Shown here: positions 23,401 through 35,800 of the stretch, one piece after another | Numbering within the stretch: position 1 is the stretch's first letter | Layout of the letters: the number at the start of each line of letters is the position of its first letter | Origin: Theristus sp. LFF4_11 | Lineage: Eukaryota > Nematoda > Chromadorea > Monhysterida > Xyalidae | Assembly: GCA_030248135.1 (NCBI GenBank) | Contig: JASANC010002628.1 | Location: forward strand, 124,001 to 188,000 | Direction of reading: 5' to 3' | Length of the DNA stretch: 64,000 nt | The notes under the pieces: generated by a model | What the model was told of the DNA's origin: nothing | The model's input: only the letters and a program-made list of their open reading frames with translations | Databases searched by the model: none | Program-made: the position numbers and the translations under genes

Positions 23401-26400
23401 TTTAGGACATCAGGTAATCAATGTATTACAACTTGTGCAAGAACTATTTCTTGCGGTATGAACGTGATTTGGAAAAGCGCACCTTTAAGAATTCAACAGT
23501 TTGAGCATCAAGTGGTTCACGAGCAGCACATTGCTGATGAGGGCACTGCTTTTTCGCCGGTTCTAATGCTGGCCAGGCTGAAATTGGAGGCACTTTTTTT
23601 TCAAACAATTTGATCAATGTGTCCGTATGCCGTCTGGGTTATTGTTTGCACAGACAGTCTAGTTCTATTGAAGCGCTGTCCGTTTCGAATTTCGAAGTTT
23701 GTTCGTTTGTTTGTTTTTGCCAACTCCACCACTGACCACCAGGTGCGTATCAACCGCGCGCACGTGCAACTGATGCAGCGCGTCTCGGCCTTGGTGTTCG
23801 AGATCTTGGAGCGCGCGTGGGCGAGACGCGACTGCACGCTGGTCGACATGAAATTGGAGTTCGGAATCAATGCCGATGGTTGGTGCTGATTGGGTGACTC
23901 GCATTCTGGTGTGGCCAATCAGTGTACGCCGCATTGCATTTGTAATTGCTTGAATCGAATTTTGAGCACAACGATCAATTTCGCTGCATTTGAATTGAGA
24001 AGGAAGTGAAGAAACCAACGTCGTCAGCACTGATTGGTCGGTCTGGTGGGATGATGCGAATGATTGAAAAACGGATCACTGGATTTCAATTCAAAGTCTG
24101 CTCCACTACGGTATGGCCGATTAAACATGGCAGCTTTTTTCAGGGTTCAAGGAGCGCGCGAAATTTGAATGAAAGAAAAAAAGTTCAGAAACCACATTGT
24201 GTGCCAAAATTGACGCGTTTTTTAAACTAAATGGATTATCCGCGCTGTTCTGTTCATTCTTTCTCCTTTGCACACATGATTGGGAATTATGTTGGCATTT
24301 TTGAAAAAGACAACTCCTAGTCTGCGACTGATCCCGCCTTCATGGACTGCCTCATTTATTCGGCCGTACTTTAGAAAAAAATTAATTTTTTTTTGGAATT
24401 TTTTTCAATTTTTTTGTGTTGTTTTTCAAGGTGACATCGTTCTAGCAGACGTCATCGACAGCGACTCTTGGCGTCTTTGGCCGTCCGGCGATCCGCGATT
24501 GGCCGTTCGTGTTCTTTTTTGTTTTGTTTTTTTAAATCGTTTTTTTTTTCGCTAATAAGCAATGAGCCATCGTTTTTTGTTCTTTGCGGTTACTGTTCGT
24601 TCAGAAAAAGTTTGTTTCAAATGAACATTAACGAACCTATCACAAAAAAGATATTATTTTTTGTGTCAGAAAGACAAGCAGTCGTATCGCGACGCATCTT
24701 CTGTGACGGCGACTGAGTTGAAAAAACTGTTTGACGACTACAGTTGGGTGGTGGAGCAGTTGAAGGTGAGAGCTGTCATTTTCAAGGTTTCGCCATTTTT
24801 CAAGTTGATCTGTAAAAGACACTTAATGTATGGGCACTTAATGACAGAGAAAACTCGATGGGCAGCCAACTCGACGGCGTTCTGTACGCTAAGCCCTAGC
24901 TTATCACCCTCGTGGCCTGGTGGTAGTGCGTTAGACTACAGTCTGTGCGCTCGGGGGATCGAGCCCTGCCGAGGGGTGTATAGGCACTTAATGACCGAAA
25001 ACTCGATGGGCGCCCTACTCAATGGCGTTCTATACGCTTCTCTGGGCTAGCGCTGGCTAAAAACATCGCCTAAAATCCCAACAACGACAACAACAACAAC
25101 AACAACTTTTATCCATTTCTCCCCAGACCTTCCGAACGTCCGTCGACCACGGTCGCTGCGTGATTCTGATGGGCTCCGCGAGCGATTCAAAGTTCGCCGC
25201 CGCGATTCGTGCCGGCTGCGCCGAGTTCGGCATTCCGACGGAGATACGCGTCACGTCGGCGCACAAGAGCACGGAGGACACGTTGCAGATTGTGAAACAG
25301 TACGAAGGTGTGGTGGATGGCTTCAGTTAGGGGTGGGCGGGGACTGGTTTGGTTCAGCTGGAAACAGTCAAAGGTGGGTGGGGTGGTTGGTTTCATTTTA
25401 GGGGAGTTTGGTTTGGCAATTTTGAACCAGTCAAAGATGGTGGGGTGGTTGGTTTTAGTAAGGAAGGGGGTCTCTCTGGTTTGGCTGTTTAGTGGACAGT
25501 TTGGACAACTGATTGTGTTTGAATGCTGATTCTCTGGGTGAAGAGTTTATTTTTGTTCTGTTGTTTTTTTTTGTTGTGTTGTTGTTTTGTCCTGAGACTG
25601 AGATGAATTCTTGTCGTTCATCTCTACTACTGCACAAAGGTTCGCGTTGTCCTGCGCATGTGAGCTACGTTGTTTCGATCACCTCCATGCAGAACACGAA
25701 CACTCAAATCATGCGCTAGTGGACTACAGCATATTTCCTTCAGATCGTGTAATTTCGTTGCTTGGTGGTACAAGTACAATGATACGAATTCTATAAAGCG
25801 TTCACAAAACCGACAACAATATAAACCTTTTCCTTTCTATATTTTCATTTTCTACATTTCCTCATTTTTTACAGCCGACCTCCACCGGTCGACTGTGTTC
25901 GTCTGCGTGGCCGGCCGTAGCAACGGTCTTGGTCCGGTCCTGGCCGGAAACACCGTATGCCCGGTCATCAATTGTCCGCCAATCGCGGCCGATTCACCGT
26001 TGGCCGTGAACGACATCTGGTCGTCGCTTCGGATGCCGTCTGGTTCGTGAGTTTTTTTTCAGGAGGAATGTTTTTTCGGAAGAATGTGCAACATTGGATT
26101 GGATTTCGTGGTTTGGAAAGCTTGCACTCGCTGGTCGACCGGTGGGTGTGCTGAATTCGATTTTTTCAGTTTCATAGTTTTGTTTGGTCGTCTTTCTTGT
26201 TCAGCGACAACCTAAGGCGTTTTCAAGTGACTGGGTCTTTTCCTAGCCGTGCATGACTTGCGAGCCACCAGTCATTCCACTATCGTTGTGTTAGTGAACA
26301 AGAGTCATGGTCACTGTTTGTCATGTCATTCTGTAATCATTCATCGGGTTGTTTGGCGTTGGCTCGACGGAGTTCTCTCATTCTCAGGCCAATCAATGTT

Positions 26401-26939
26401 TTCAATAGAAGCGCGGTTTTTAATCCGCGACATCGCTGAGGTTTGGACTGGATGTGAACGTGTGAAAAAAGTGTTTCGTTTGTGCAAAAATTCTGCCTCT
26501 GACAATCGTTGGACACACACACACAGGCATTGGGTGCACGACAATCCTGGGCGCTGAAAACGCCGCGTTCGCGGTGGCGGCAACGCTTGCCCTTGTGGAC
26601 GACACGATTTGGAGTCGACTTCGTGTGAAACAGTTTTTGAATGTCGTCAGCATCAAGGTCAGCAGTGGAGCACAGCGTTTGCATCCAGAGAGAGTTGATT
26701 CGCTGCATTGTGAATGTTGTGTACTCTGCATTTGGAATTGTGTAAGCTGATTGATTGGCTAACATTGTGAATTGGTGTTGCCTGATTGGCTGCACAAGCA
26801 AGAAGATCATTCGGCCTGGTTTTATTTTGACATAACCGTCGATTTCCTATTTTTTCAGGAAAGTGACGCTAAGTTGATGGCTGAACAACGCCAGAAACAT
26901 GATCATGACCAACAGAATATGGCGAATGGAATCCAGTGA
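20447..26939 (+). CDS. PAICS: PAICS, bifunctional SAICAR synthetase / AIR carboxylase, 460 aa
   Basis: The enzyme catalyses two steps of de novo purine synthesis: carboxylation of AIR to CAIR and ligation of aspartate to give SAICAR. Exons: 20447-20516, 20661-20792, 21047-21106, 21958-22136, 23229-23297, 23743-23878, 24431-24510, 24670-24765, 25127-25307, 25875-26042, 26527-26657, 26859-26939. Every phase agrees and the total is 1383 nt. The N-terminal SAICAR synthetase domain shows EGKTK (31-35), [25 protein letters not shown] and [15 protein letters not shown]. The C-terminal AIR carboxylase domain shows MGSASD (289-294), VTSAHKS and AGRSNGLGP (347-355). Length and domain order match the animal fusion enzyme (vertebrate forms are about 425 aa). 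Several introns carry SINEs or MITEs close to their acceptors. The acceptor before 24431 reads TTTTTCAAG rather than CAG. An AATAAA at 27307-27312 could be its poly(A) signal. Confidence 0.97.
21395..21706. mobile_element. Compound hairpin MITE in PAICS intron 3
   Basis: The outer inverted ends are GGCCAGTTTTATAAAA and TTTTATAAAACTGGCC. Inside are two further hairpins. One at 21413-21595 is bounded by AGTGGTCCAATAGTGCTACA and its complement. One at 21598-21682 is bounded by GGCGTTCATGAAGCAG and TGCTTCATGAATGCC. Relatives of the first lie at 36440-36665 and 51930-52117, and of the second at 39493-39590. No coding sequence. Confidence 0.75.
21765..21950 (+). mobile_element. tRNA-derived SINE, full-length copy
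   Basis: The head looks like a tRNA gene, with an A-box-like GTGGCCTGGTGGTAGTGCG and a B-box-like GGATCGAGCCCCGCC, then a GAGGGG stretch. A shared body follows (GGCACTTAATGACAGAG, ACTCGATGGGCGCCC, GGCGTTCTGTACGCTTCTC, AACATCGCCTAAAA) and a CAAC-type tail. Its tail ends at about 21951, six bases before the acceptor of PAICS exon 4. The family recurs at 24833-24900, 24909-25107, 31160-31264, 33178-33372, 38880-39070 and 52148-52343, always on the + strand. Confidence 0.9.
24109..24370 (+). mobile_element. 264-bp TA-type MITE, copy 1
   Basis: It starts CGGTATGGCCGATTAAACATG and ends near ATTCGGCCGTAC. A TA precedes the left end (24107-24108); the right flank is TTTA. It is the inverted counterpart of 30030-30293, sharing blocks such as GGTTCAAGGAGCGCGCGAA and AAAAAGACAACTCCTAGTC. 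It ends about 60 bases before PAICS exon 7. Confidence 0.85.
24833..24900 (+). mobile_element. SINE 3' fragment
   Basis: This is only the distal SINE body (GGCACTTAATGACAGAG through GGCGTTCTGTACGC). It lies directly upstream of the complete copy at 24909 in the same PAICS intron, so two SINE segments stand head to tail. Confidence 0.8.
24909..25107 (+). mobile_element. tRNA-derived SINE, full-length copy
   Basis: It has the same tRNA-like head, body and (CAA)n tail as the copy at 21765. The tail runs to about 25106, twenty bases before the acceptor of PAICS exon 9 (25127). Confidence 0.9.
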
Positions 26940-27433
26940 TAAATTTTTCCAGAAACTTGTTTATGACTTTTAGATATTTCCATAATTGCATTCACTTTTT
27001 GATCTACCGTTCACATTTTTCTATTTTTATCTGTTTGTTTTGCCACAGTCCATTTTGCACCGGGCATTGAAATGTGAAACGTGTCTTGAATGTTGTGCAA
27101 ATTTCATTCCATTTACACTGATTTTCTGTTTTGTTTTTTTTTGGCTTCATATGTTCAATGTCGTTGTGTAGTTCGTATTAAAAGTACCGTTCGTGAATCG
27201 TGACAAGAGATACGTCATCCTGAATTGGTTGCGGGTTTCATATTGTGTATTAATTGGTGTTCGCATTGGTTCTGTGTTGTGTCTACGTTCTTCTGTGAGG
27301 TTTTCCAATAAATCAAAACACTTTTGTTGGTTTCGGAATCGGAAATTTACAAAAAAATTGGTTTCGCAAGATTCCACCGAGCTCTATCAAAAACCTCTTA
27401 TCTGAGCCAAAAGAAACGCTAATTTGTATTTTT
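26940..27433. other. Intergenic region between convergent PAICS and KCNQ-like genes
   Basis: About 490 bp separate the two stop codons (PAICS at 26937-26939 and the channel at 27434-27436). The only signal noted is AATAAA at 27307-27312 on the + strand. No further coding sequence is supported. Confidence 0.6.
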
Positions 27434-30400
27434 TCATCTCTTCGTTTTCTGCTGCAAGTGCAATACGTAGAACCGCTCGATCGCGGCGTGTATCTCATCG
27501 GCTTTCGTTTGCAATGCCGATGCCGTTGTTTCGAGTCTGCCCAGCCGTTCGACCAACGTCTGTTGTGGCGCCTGCTGCTGCGGTGTGTTGGTGGCGTTAG
27601 CTGAGTCAATGGAGGTTGCGGTTGCGGGGCTGCCGAATAGCTTCGCCATGTTCTTCTCGATCTGAAACTTTGGTTGGAGTTCACAGGTTTTTTGTCTGGT
27701 CAGCTGTTTTTTTTGGTTGATGTTTTTTTTGCAACTTGTTATTGTAATTGTGACTTCACGAAAATCTGTATGACTAGAACACTAAAATCGATATTAACCG
27801 CAACGGTTTTTTGTAGAATCAGAGTATCAGAGCTTCAAAACTTTCGAATTTTGTTTAGCGAACCCTGCATGCTGATCTTCAGGCGTCTTCCAACTTCAAG
27901 CACCTTTTGCCTTTCGTGAATATTATCGCTTGTGCAACCAGTGAATTCCTTTGACTAAAAACACGGTCATCAAACAGCGCCATTTTCCGCCCGTCAATCC
28001 CGCATCAGACACAGCGCACACCTCTTTCAGTTTCGCCAACTGTTTCGCCTCGTGTTCGCACGCCTCCTGCGTGATGTCCTGCATGTCGTACGGCTGGCGA
28101 ACGCGCTGGAATCGACGTTTCGCTAGAAGCATCTTCAACGTGAAGACGCCGAGTAGCGCGGCGCCATATTTTCGCATCGCACGATTGTAGTCTGTGGTGT
28201 GGTATTTCGGTTTTTCTGGTAATAATTGAGTATTTTAACATATTTTTAATTAGTTTGTTGTTGATCGGTCACCGATCGATTGAAGATGTTCGATTTCGGT
28301 GTTGCGACTGGCTGCACTGAGAAACAAGAGCCGATTTACGACATGATGTTAACGCTCATTTAGGGAGCTGAACAAGATGCTCAGCTTATTGCGGGCCATA
28401 TGGACAAATTGCGAAATATAGACAAAATAACGTCGACATCTTGTTGGGTCTTTTGTTTTAATGTGGACTGGGTCCTCGGTCTCATCTCACTATGCCCGTT
28501 CTATGATCCAACCAAAACCAACCAACATCATTTTCCGACCAACTTGTTACGTTTTATTTAAGATTCAGAATTATCAAACTCAACCCTTCGAGTCGACTCC
28601 ACTGAAAACATTGTCCGACAGCGAATTCGCGCGTGTTCTCGGCGCACTTGGTACGTCCAGCAGTTCAGCGATCGAGGCATTTTCGGCTGTTTCCGCAATT
28701 GACGGCGCTGCGCTTGGTCCCGTCACATCGTTGGCCACGATTGCAGCATCGGTTTGAGGTTGGGTTTCCGAAATTGTGACACTGGAAAAGGTTTCTGTTT
28801 GCCTTTTGGATTTGTTTCTTTTTGGGTTGTTGAGTTAACCAAAATGGAATCAAATGGTCGATACCTTGTTGTTTGAATGTTCGGCTCCCGATAGTAGTCT
28901 GTCAAGTTTTGCACGCTTTTGATTTGACTCTGTTCGCCGACTTCCGCTTGTTGGTGACTGACATCAGCTGCCGGTTTGTTGTCGTCATGAAAACTGACAA
29001 TCACTTCCGGACAGGATCCTTGCTGTGGATGGAACTGTTTGTCACTAATGTCGCAATCTAGTTCTTTCTGTTCTCTAAATGTTCTGTGCTTCGAGTACCT
29101 TTTCTTTTTCCATCATAATTGTTGGCGGCATCAGCAGATGGTGCGTTTTGACAGTGGCTGTTTTCGGGGCTCGGCTGGATTGTGCCAAAATCGTACCAGC
29201 ACTGAACGATCGTTGTCGTTGAATGGCGGGCAGCAGCATATACCATTGATCGGTTGGCGGAGTTTTATTCGCTTTTGGTTTTCCCGTTCCCGAAATGAAC
29301 GACGGCACTGTATTGCTCCAGTTCTTCTTTGACGCTAACGCCGTCGTGGACGCATTGAGACTGCCTGGCTTGCTGTTTTGTTGTTGCCGTTTTCGTCGTT
29401 GAAGGTACTCCTCCCCATAAAGGTCGTACGCGCGAAGACGGCGAGCTAGTCGCCTGTTCAAGGTGACGGTTTTTATTATGGATCTTCGACTCAACGTGAA
29501 AGGAAATTACGTTACTTTCATGTTTGATGTGATGCTTCACAATTGCGAAAGCGGCTGTCGTATTTCAGGCACTCGAGCCACTTTAGTAATTTTTGAATTG
29601 CCCCATCAAGCATGGAACTAATTTATTGTCTATTCGTGCATTAATTATAAATAGACAATTAGACACGCAATACTAAATAAACTTTTAAGTTAAAACTCAT
29701 TCACTTTTAAGTTTAAAAACATAATTCAGGAATAAGACCTTCTGAGATCACCAACCGATAATGTTTGATTTGCTGAAAACGCCGTCGCATCAGCGTCAGT
29801 CGCGCCGCATTCTGCAGTAAGCGCGCCGCAAACGCCCGTTGTTTGTTGTGTTGTTTCGTCTGCTGCCGTGCGCTGACCATCAACGTCAGACCGACGCCGA
29901 TTATTGACGCTGCCATGCCGTACAGCCAGACGCAGATCAGGCCGAGTGTGGCCGTGAACAGTTGACCGAGTGAGGTGGACGGAACGATGTCGCCGTAGCT
30001 GTTTTGTTTTTGGTAAAGCAATGCTTTTACAGTATGGCCGAATAAATGAGGCAGTCCATCAAGGCGGGATCAGTCGCAGACTAGGAGTTGTCTTTTTCAA
30101 AAATGCAAACAATTCCCAATCATGTGTGCAACGGGAAAAGAATGAACAGAATAGCGCGGATAATCCGTTAAATAAAAAAAACGCGTCAAACTTTGGCACA
30201 CAATTTGATTTCTGAACGTCTTTTTTCTTACATTCAAAATTCGCGCGCTCCTTCAACCCTGAAAAAAGCTGCCATGTTTAATCGGTCATACCGTAATTGT
30301 CATATCTGCAGTCCCATTTTATCTTTTCATTTATTACAGTCTAACTCTAAATTATGTATAAATACGTAGATGATTGTTTGATGACTACGTGATGCACAGA

Positions 30401-31990
30401 ATGCATGCACCACGTGGCCACCAACCGATCAGCTAATTGTACAGACTGTGGTGAAGGGACTAAGACGAAATAAGAAAGTATTACCCCACAGTAAGCATTG
30501 TCACGACGCCCCACCACAATGTGTCGGCGAAATTCCGGAACGTTGGATGGTAAGCTGTGTGCGCATAAATGTTTTTTTTGTTTGCGAATGAGAACAAGCG
30601 TGTTTCGCAGAGCCAATAGAGAGAGAGTTCGTATTGTCAGTTAATGTTGTTTCTTTGTAAAGCGTACATACACCCGTGATCTCATTGACGTTTCAATGCG
30701 GACATTATCATCAGAATGCAGTCTTCCTTTTAATACTTTCTCCTGCATTTCGGTGACGATGTTATGTTTGTGGCATCGAAACATATCAATGAACTTATTA
30801 AAATCAGTACCCTGTTCAGTGTTGTGTATCGCTCTGCAAAGCGAACCACCGGCACCAACTGACAATAAGAACAATATTATTCAACTCTCAATGAAAACAA
30901 AAGTTGAGGTGAAGAATCTTACCAGGAAATTCGACGACATAGATCGACGCCGTCAGCAGCAACAGAAAGAACAGTCCCAACGAATAAGCGGTCAACAGTT
31001 CGTAGCGATGCAGCAAAATCGTACGCTCGAACGATCGCCATGCCTGCGCCTGAGACAGACACACGGCGTTTTTTATTGTTTCCCGTTGAAATTCCCTCAG
31101 AAAATCGTGATATGGACTCTTGGACTCTTGAGTGTTAGCGCGTTTCTGCGTTCCGGGGATCTGCCCGAGGCACTTAATGACAGAAAACTCGATGTGCACC
31201 GTACTTGACGGCGTTTTTTCTGTATGCTGTTCTGGATTAGACCTGTCTATCAACATCGCCTTATAAATTGCTGCTCGTTACACTCAGATAACCGCGAACA
31301 TTTATGTACTTGTGCATCAATACGCAGAACACGTAATGCCAGTAGAAACTGCAGATGATGGCTGGGCGGCAGGAACAGCAACGCGATCGAAGCAGCGATC
31401 AGGGTCAGGTCGATCAGACAAGTGAATTGGCGTGCGAAACGAAGTCGACCTTTGAACCGCAAGATTGGTAGACAAACAGTTCTCGATGTGAATTTTCGCT
31501 TTTCACGCTCAATATTCGATGTCGTTTTTAAACGCAAGCATACCAGAAAAATGCTGATACTGTGCGACCACACCGACGGCCCACAGACGAATCAGATATT
31601 CGGCCAAGAGAAACACGGCTAACGAAAGTCGAACCAGCAGCAAGACCGTATCGTAAATCCACAGCTGGTAATCGCTTTTGAACGTCGACTGAACGCTACC
31701 ATCACTGTGTCCGAATAGGATTGTTGGTAGCTCGTTGACGCAGACGGTGAAGAGAACGAACAACAGAACGCCTGGTGACAAAGAGTTGCAAATGCAAATA
31801 AAGTTAGGTAAAACTTGTTTGTTTTTTTACAGATTCTAAATGACATTCAAGTGATCTAACTTTTATTAAGTCTTTTTTCAAACCTACCGAGGTTGTACGC
31901 AAAACTTGTGGAGTAACTGGAGTGTTCCAAAAACTTCAAGCATTGAAACTGAATGCGCTGCAATCTTCGTTTTGATTCAAGACTGAACAT
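27434..31990 (-). CDS. KCNQ: KCNQ (KQT)-like voltage-gated potassium channel, about 690 aa
   Basis: Pore-forming subunit of a plasma-membrane K+ channel. Exons (- strand): 31990-31888 (start), 31771-31544 (S1-S2), 31449-31310 (S3-S4), 31049-30923 (S5), 30554-30485 (pore), 29998-29739 or -29756 (S6 and helix A), 29453 or 29445-29099 (linker), 29067-28865, 28781-28585, 28191-28022 (helix B), 27661-27434. Phases agree, but the 29099/29067 gap is only 31 nt and that join is doubtful. The split filter rejoins as TVGYGD. KCNQ marks are RLRFARQ before S3, WRSFERTILLHRYEL leading into S5, ADTLWWG in the pore helix, KRRFQRVRQPYD in helix B, and a final coiled-coil-like exon. Oddities: S4 (LLALRVLRID) has few arginines, and the S6 hinge reads YGMAAS where the family has PAG. 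Orthology to a specific KQT subtype is not claimed. Confidence 0.92.
30030..30293 (-). mobile_element. 264-bp TA-type MITE, copy 2 (inverted relative to copy 1)
   Basis: The ends are CAGTATGGCCGAATAAATG and CCGATTAAAC-type sequence read on the other strand, with TA on both flanks (30028-30029, 30294-30295). The body matches the MITE at 24109-24370 in reverse. It sits about 32 bases upstream of the channel's S6 exon, on the transcribed side of that acceptor. Confidence 0.88.
30336..30450. mobile_element. Short copy of the TA-type CAGTCTAACTC MITE
   Basis: The left end is CAGTCTAACTCTAAATTATG after a TA. The right end is ACCGATCAGCTAATTGTACA followed by GACTG. The centre carries ACGTGATGCACAGAATGCAT. 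It lies in the same KCNQ-like intron as the MITE at 30030, next to the pore exon. Confidence 0.7.
31160..31264 (+). mobile_element. Diverged SINE 3' fragment
   Basis: It retains GAGGCACTTAATGACAG, ACTCGATG, GACGGCGTT and AACATCGCCTTA in SINE order, without the tRNA-like head. It lies in the intron between the S4 and S5 exons of the channel. Confidence 0.7.
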
Positions 31991-32285
31991 GGTTGAAGGC
32001 AAAAGCGCGCATAAAATGATACGGTGCGCTAGCTAACGCAATCACAACGCGTTTAGTGATGACATTTTACACTATTGTTTACGCAGATTTGATAACGGTG
32101 TTTTTCGTGCTTTTTGTAGCCTCCACCAATTGTTTTCTATCTGGTTTTTAGTTTATTGATTTTCAATATACATAACTGTTTGAATGCAATATAAAACAAG
32201 AATTCACACTTGACAGGCATTGCAAAAGCTGTACTTGGTGTAATAAATTATCATCGTTTTACAAAAGGCACTCATTTACAGAACA

Positions 32286-32585
32286 TTGAAATCGCGCGGA
32301 TGCAAAAGTGTGAGCATATGCAGCAAAAGGCAGTGTTTGATTTTGGATGTATTTAAGAAATTAAAACTTCCAAGTGTAACCGCACCGCACCGAGGAAAAC
32401 ATCTAGACACGCGACTAGAAGAACTACGTCAAAACGGGCTCTGTGAAAGTCAACCCATACCAATAAAGAAAATCATACATGTAAAATTCCATTCACCAGT
32501 CACTAGCTACCCTTGGAGACCAAAGAAAACTATTCAAACTGCTAAGAGCACGCACCGCCACAACTTTCCTGAACTGGAGGTTTGA
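32286..32585 (+). CDS. Hypothetical open frame, 99 aa
   Basis: A plus-strand frame starting with ATG and ending in TGA between the KCNQ-like and cysteine-rich genes, both on the other strand. The predicted peptide is basic, with no signal peptide, membrane segment or known motif. It could be a chance frame; I see no splice or family evidence. The rest of 31991-32884 holds nothing recognisable. Confidence 0.15.
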   Translation: MKSRGCKSVSICSKRQCLILDVFKKLKLPSVTAPHRGKHLDTRLEELRQNGLCESQPIPIKKIIHVKFHSPVTSYPWRPKKTIQTAKSTHRHNFPELEV

Positions 32586-32884
32586 GTTAAGCGACAAAAC
32601 AATTATTTGAATTACAAAATCATTTGCAGATAAATGCGTTTAGATCGTGTCAAGACCGTTGAGAACTGCAGGAAAGCACTGTCACCATTGAAAACAAGCA
32701 AAAATGCACAACTCTGAGTGTAATATCAGAAACAAAAAAAAAGTAAGAACAAAGCTCGTGTGCGTGTGTCCCAGTGATTCGAGTGTTTGAGAACACAGAA
32801 GAAAACATTGTGTTTATACCACCACCGAAATATTTAAAAACAACATAACTAATATGTGATTGATACACTCAGACCAAATCAGAT

Positions 32885-35800
32885 TCAACGTCTTTTACAA
32901 CAGGTGTTGGTTTGCTGGTTGCAGAAGCAGCCAGCCTGTTGCGTGCACTGAGACGTGCACGGACCCAACGGGGTCGCTTGGCTGGGGCATGCTGAAATGA
33001 AACACTCGCGTACTTGCGGGGATTTATCTCGACTGGCAACGATAGGTGGAGATTATTCTTCAACGCTGCAGTCTAACATACATATCACATACAAAAATAC
33101 AATTAGCTGATTGGTTGGTGCACACACGTGATGCACAAATTCTGTCCGCTGTTGAACTCCGCGTCACACAGCGGAGTCTCCCCCGTGGCCTAGTGGTGGC
33201 GCGTTCGACTCTTGTTTGTGCGCTTGAAGGATCGAACCCCGCCGGAGGGTGTATAGGCACTTAATGACAGAGAAAGCTCGATGGACGCCCTACTCGACGG
33301 CGTTCTGTACGCTTCTCTGGGTTAGCCCTGGCTAAAAACATCGCCTAAAATCCCCAGCAACGACAACAGCAATGCCGACACAGAGAATCAATGGCAGCAC
33401 GTGGTCACCAACAAATTCGCCAATTGTATAATGCTATAGAGTTAGACTGCACAATTTTTGAAGATACATGGCGAGAAAAAAAGCACTCACGTGCGGCGAC
33501 GGGTGCCGGTGGAAGCACGGGCGGTGGCGGCGCCACTTGTGGGGCACGACAGCACGTGTTCGTCGGTCGATTGCAGAAACAGTCGCTTCGCTCAGCGCAC
33601 TGCGGCGTGCAAGGGCCCTGTGGTTGGCACTGGCTCGGGCACGCTGTAACAATGTTATACTACAGTATTATCAATTTTTTAGCTTCTGCGTGTGCAGACG
33701 TTGAAAGAGAACCAGTTCAAATTATGTGTGGGAAATTCAAAGTAACGAAAGTGACTCGGCCCTATTTAGGGAACTCGGGTCACTTGAATTACACAGCGTC
33801 ACGCATAAAACTGTTTACCTGTATCTATCAATGCGCGCATTTAGTCTCGGGATTGAAATTAAAAGATCATGGTAACTGTTTTTATTCGCGTGTTCGCGCC
33901 AAAATTCAGCGAAAATCTTCCTACCAGCTGGCGCCGGCACGGGCATCGGCGCGGGCGGCGGCACGGCAACCTGCGGCCGACAGCAGGTGTTGGTCGGCTG
34001 GTTGCAGAAGCAGTCGCTGCGCTGCTCGCACTGCGGTGTGCAGGGCCCCATCGGCTGGCACTGACTCGGACACGGCGCTGGCGCTGCAATGTTGTGCGAT
34101 TGGAAACGTTGAATTAACTAGCAAATGGACCCGTGCCTACGGCACGGTTAGCTCATAAATACAACTATTATTTTTGAGTTAGTTTTCCCTTTTGACCTTG
34201 TCCACAACGCGGACTCAAAATGCCTTGCATTTTGATTTTGAGCTGCTTTAACCGACTGTTGTTGATTTACCATAGAAATGATCGCTCACTTTTAAAGCAA
34301 TCGTATCCGTCGATGCTTCTACTTTTTTGAAAATCACAGCATTTTTTGTTATTTAAGCCGTGTTTTTTGTCAAGCAACATGCTTTTGCTGATTTTATTGC
34401 TGTCGATTCAATCTTAACCTGATTTACTCACCATAACACTGATTACTGGGTGGTTTAATTTTAAAACGCTGTTTCAGCATCAATCAAAGCCAAAGGTGAA
34501 AAAACGTTGAATTAATTGAAGCAACTGTTTTCTGTTCCTTGCAATGTTGTGCGATTGGAAACGTTGAATTAATTGAAGCAACTGTTCATCCAACGGATCC
34601 GTGTGTGATTCGCTGAAACGCATCAACGACACCTCATAATGATCTTACCGGGTGCAACCGGTGCTGGCGGCAACGCAGGCTGAAACTGTTTACAGCAGGT
34701 GTTCGTCACACGGTTGCAGAAGCAGTCGCGTTGCGTTTCGCACTGGTTGTTGCACGGGCCTTGCGGTTGGCAGTTGCTCGGGCATGCTGGCAATGGCAAT
34801 GGAAATACATACAACTCTATAACATATCCAACTAGCTGATGATTGGTTGGTGGTTACGTGATGCATGGATTCGATGCAGACCAAACTCCGCCTACATACT
34901 ACACAGCAGTTCGTGCACATCAACCAATCAGCTAGTTGGATACGTTATAGAGTTAGACCGTAAACAATTTTTAGTGAGGTAATTCACTGCACTTCTACAC
35001 CACTTTTTCCATAATCTGCAATGATTCTTACGGCTGATTGGAGGCTGTGGGGCGACTGGCTGTGGTTTACAGCAGGTGTTCGTCGGCTGGTTACAGAAGC
35101 AGTCACTTCGCTCAGCGCACTGCGGCGTGCACGGGCCTTGCGGGGCGCAGTTGCCGGGGCAGGCTGCTGAACAAGAAAGTTTTGCCAATTTTTTTCCAGA
35201 AAATGCTGGTGACCAAGTAAATAGGACTACTTACGAGCTACTGGAGGTGGTGGCGCAGGCATTACAGGCTGCGGTTTACAGCAGGTGTTCGTCGGCTGGT
35301 TGCAGAAGCAGTCGCTACGCTGTGCGCACTGTGGTGTGCAAGGGCCTTGCGCTTCGCAGTTGCTTGGGCAAGCTAAAAAAAACAAAAATCGTCAGGCATC
35401 TAAATGCTACAAAGTTCGTAATTGAAGAAAAACCGACGTGACTGCATTGGTGCGGGTGCGAGATTTGGCTGACAACAGGTGTTGGTCGGCTGGTTGCAGA
35501 AGCAGTTGGAACGCGTCTCGCACTGGTTGTTGCACGGGCCGAGCGGCGTGCAGTCGCTCGGGCATGCTGCTGAAAACAAAAACATATAATTGGTCGACTA
35601 GACCGTATGTTATCTAATTATATGTCGATCCAAATAAAGGAGCATTGAGCAACAGCAACGCAAAAAAAGGTTTGAATAGTTTCGCACGCTGCGGCGGCGG
35701 CAGCGGCAATGGCAGCGGTTGGTTCGGCCGACAGCAAGTTTGGGTCGGCTGGTTGCAGAAGCAGTCCTGGCGTTTCTCGCACTGATTGTCGCACGGTCCG

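Noticed and set aside
33391..34158. Plus-strand frame of 255 codons
   Set aside because: It is antisense to two cysteine-module exons and crosses their introns; the minus-strand reading has matching phases and a conserved cysteine pattern.
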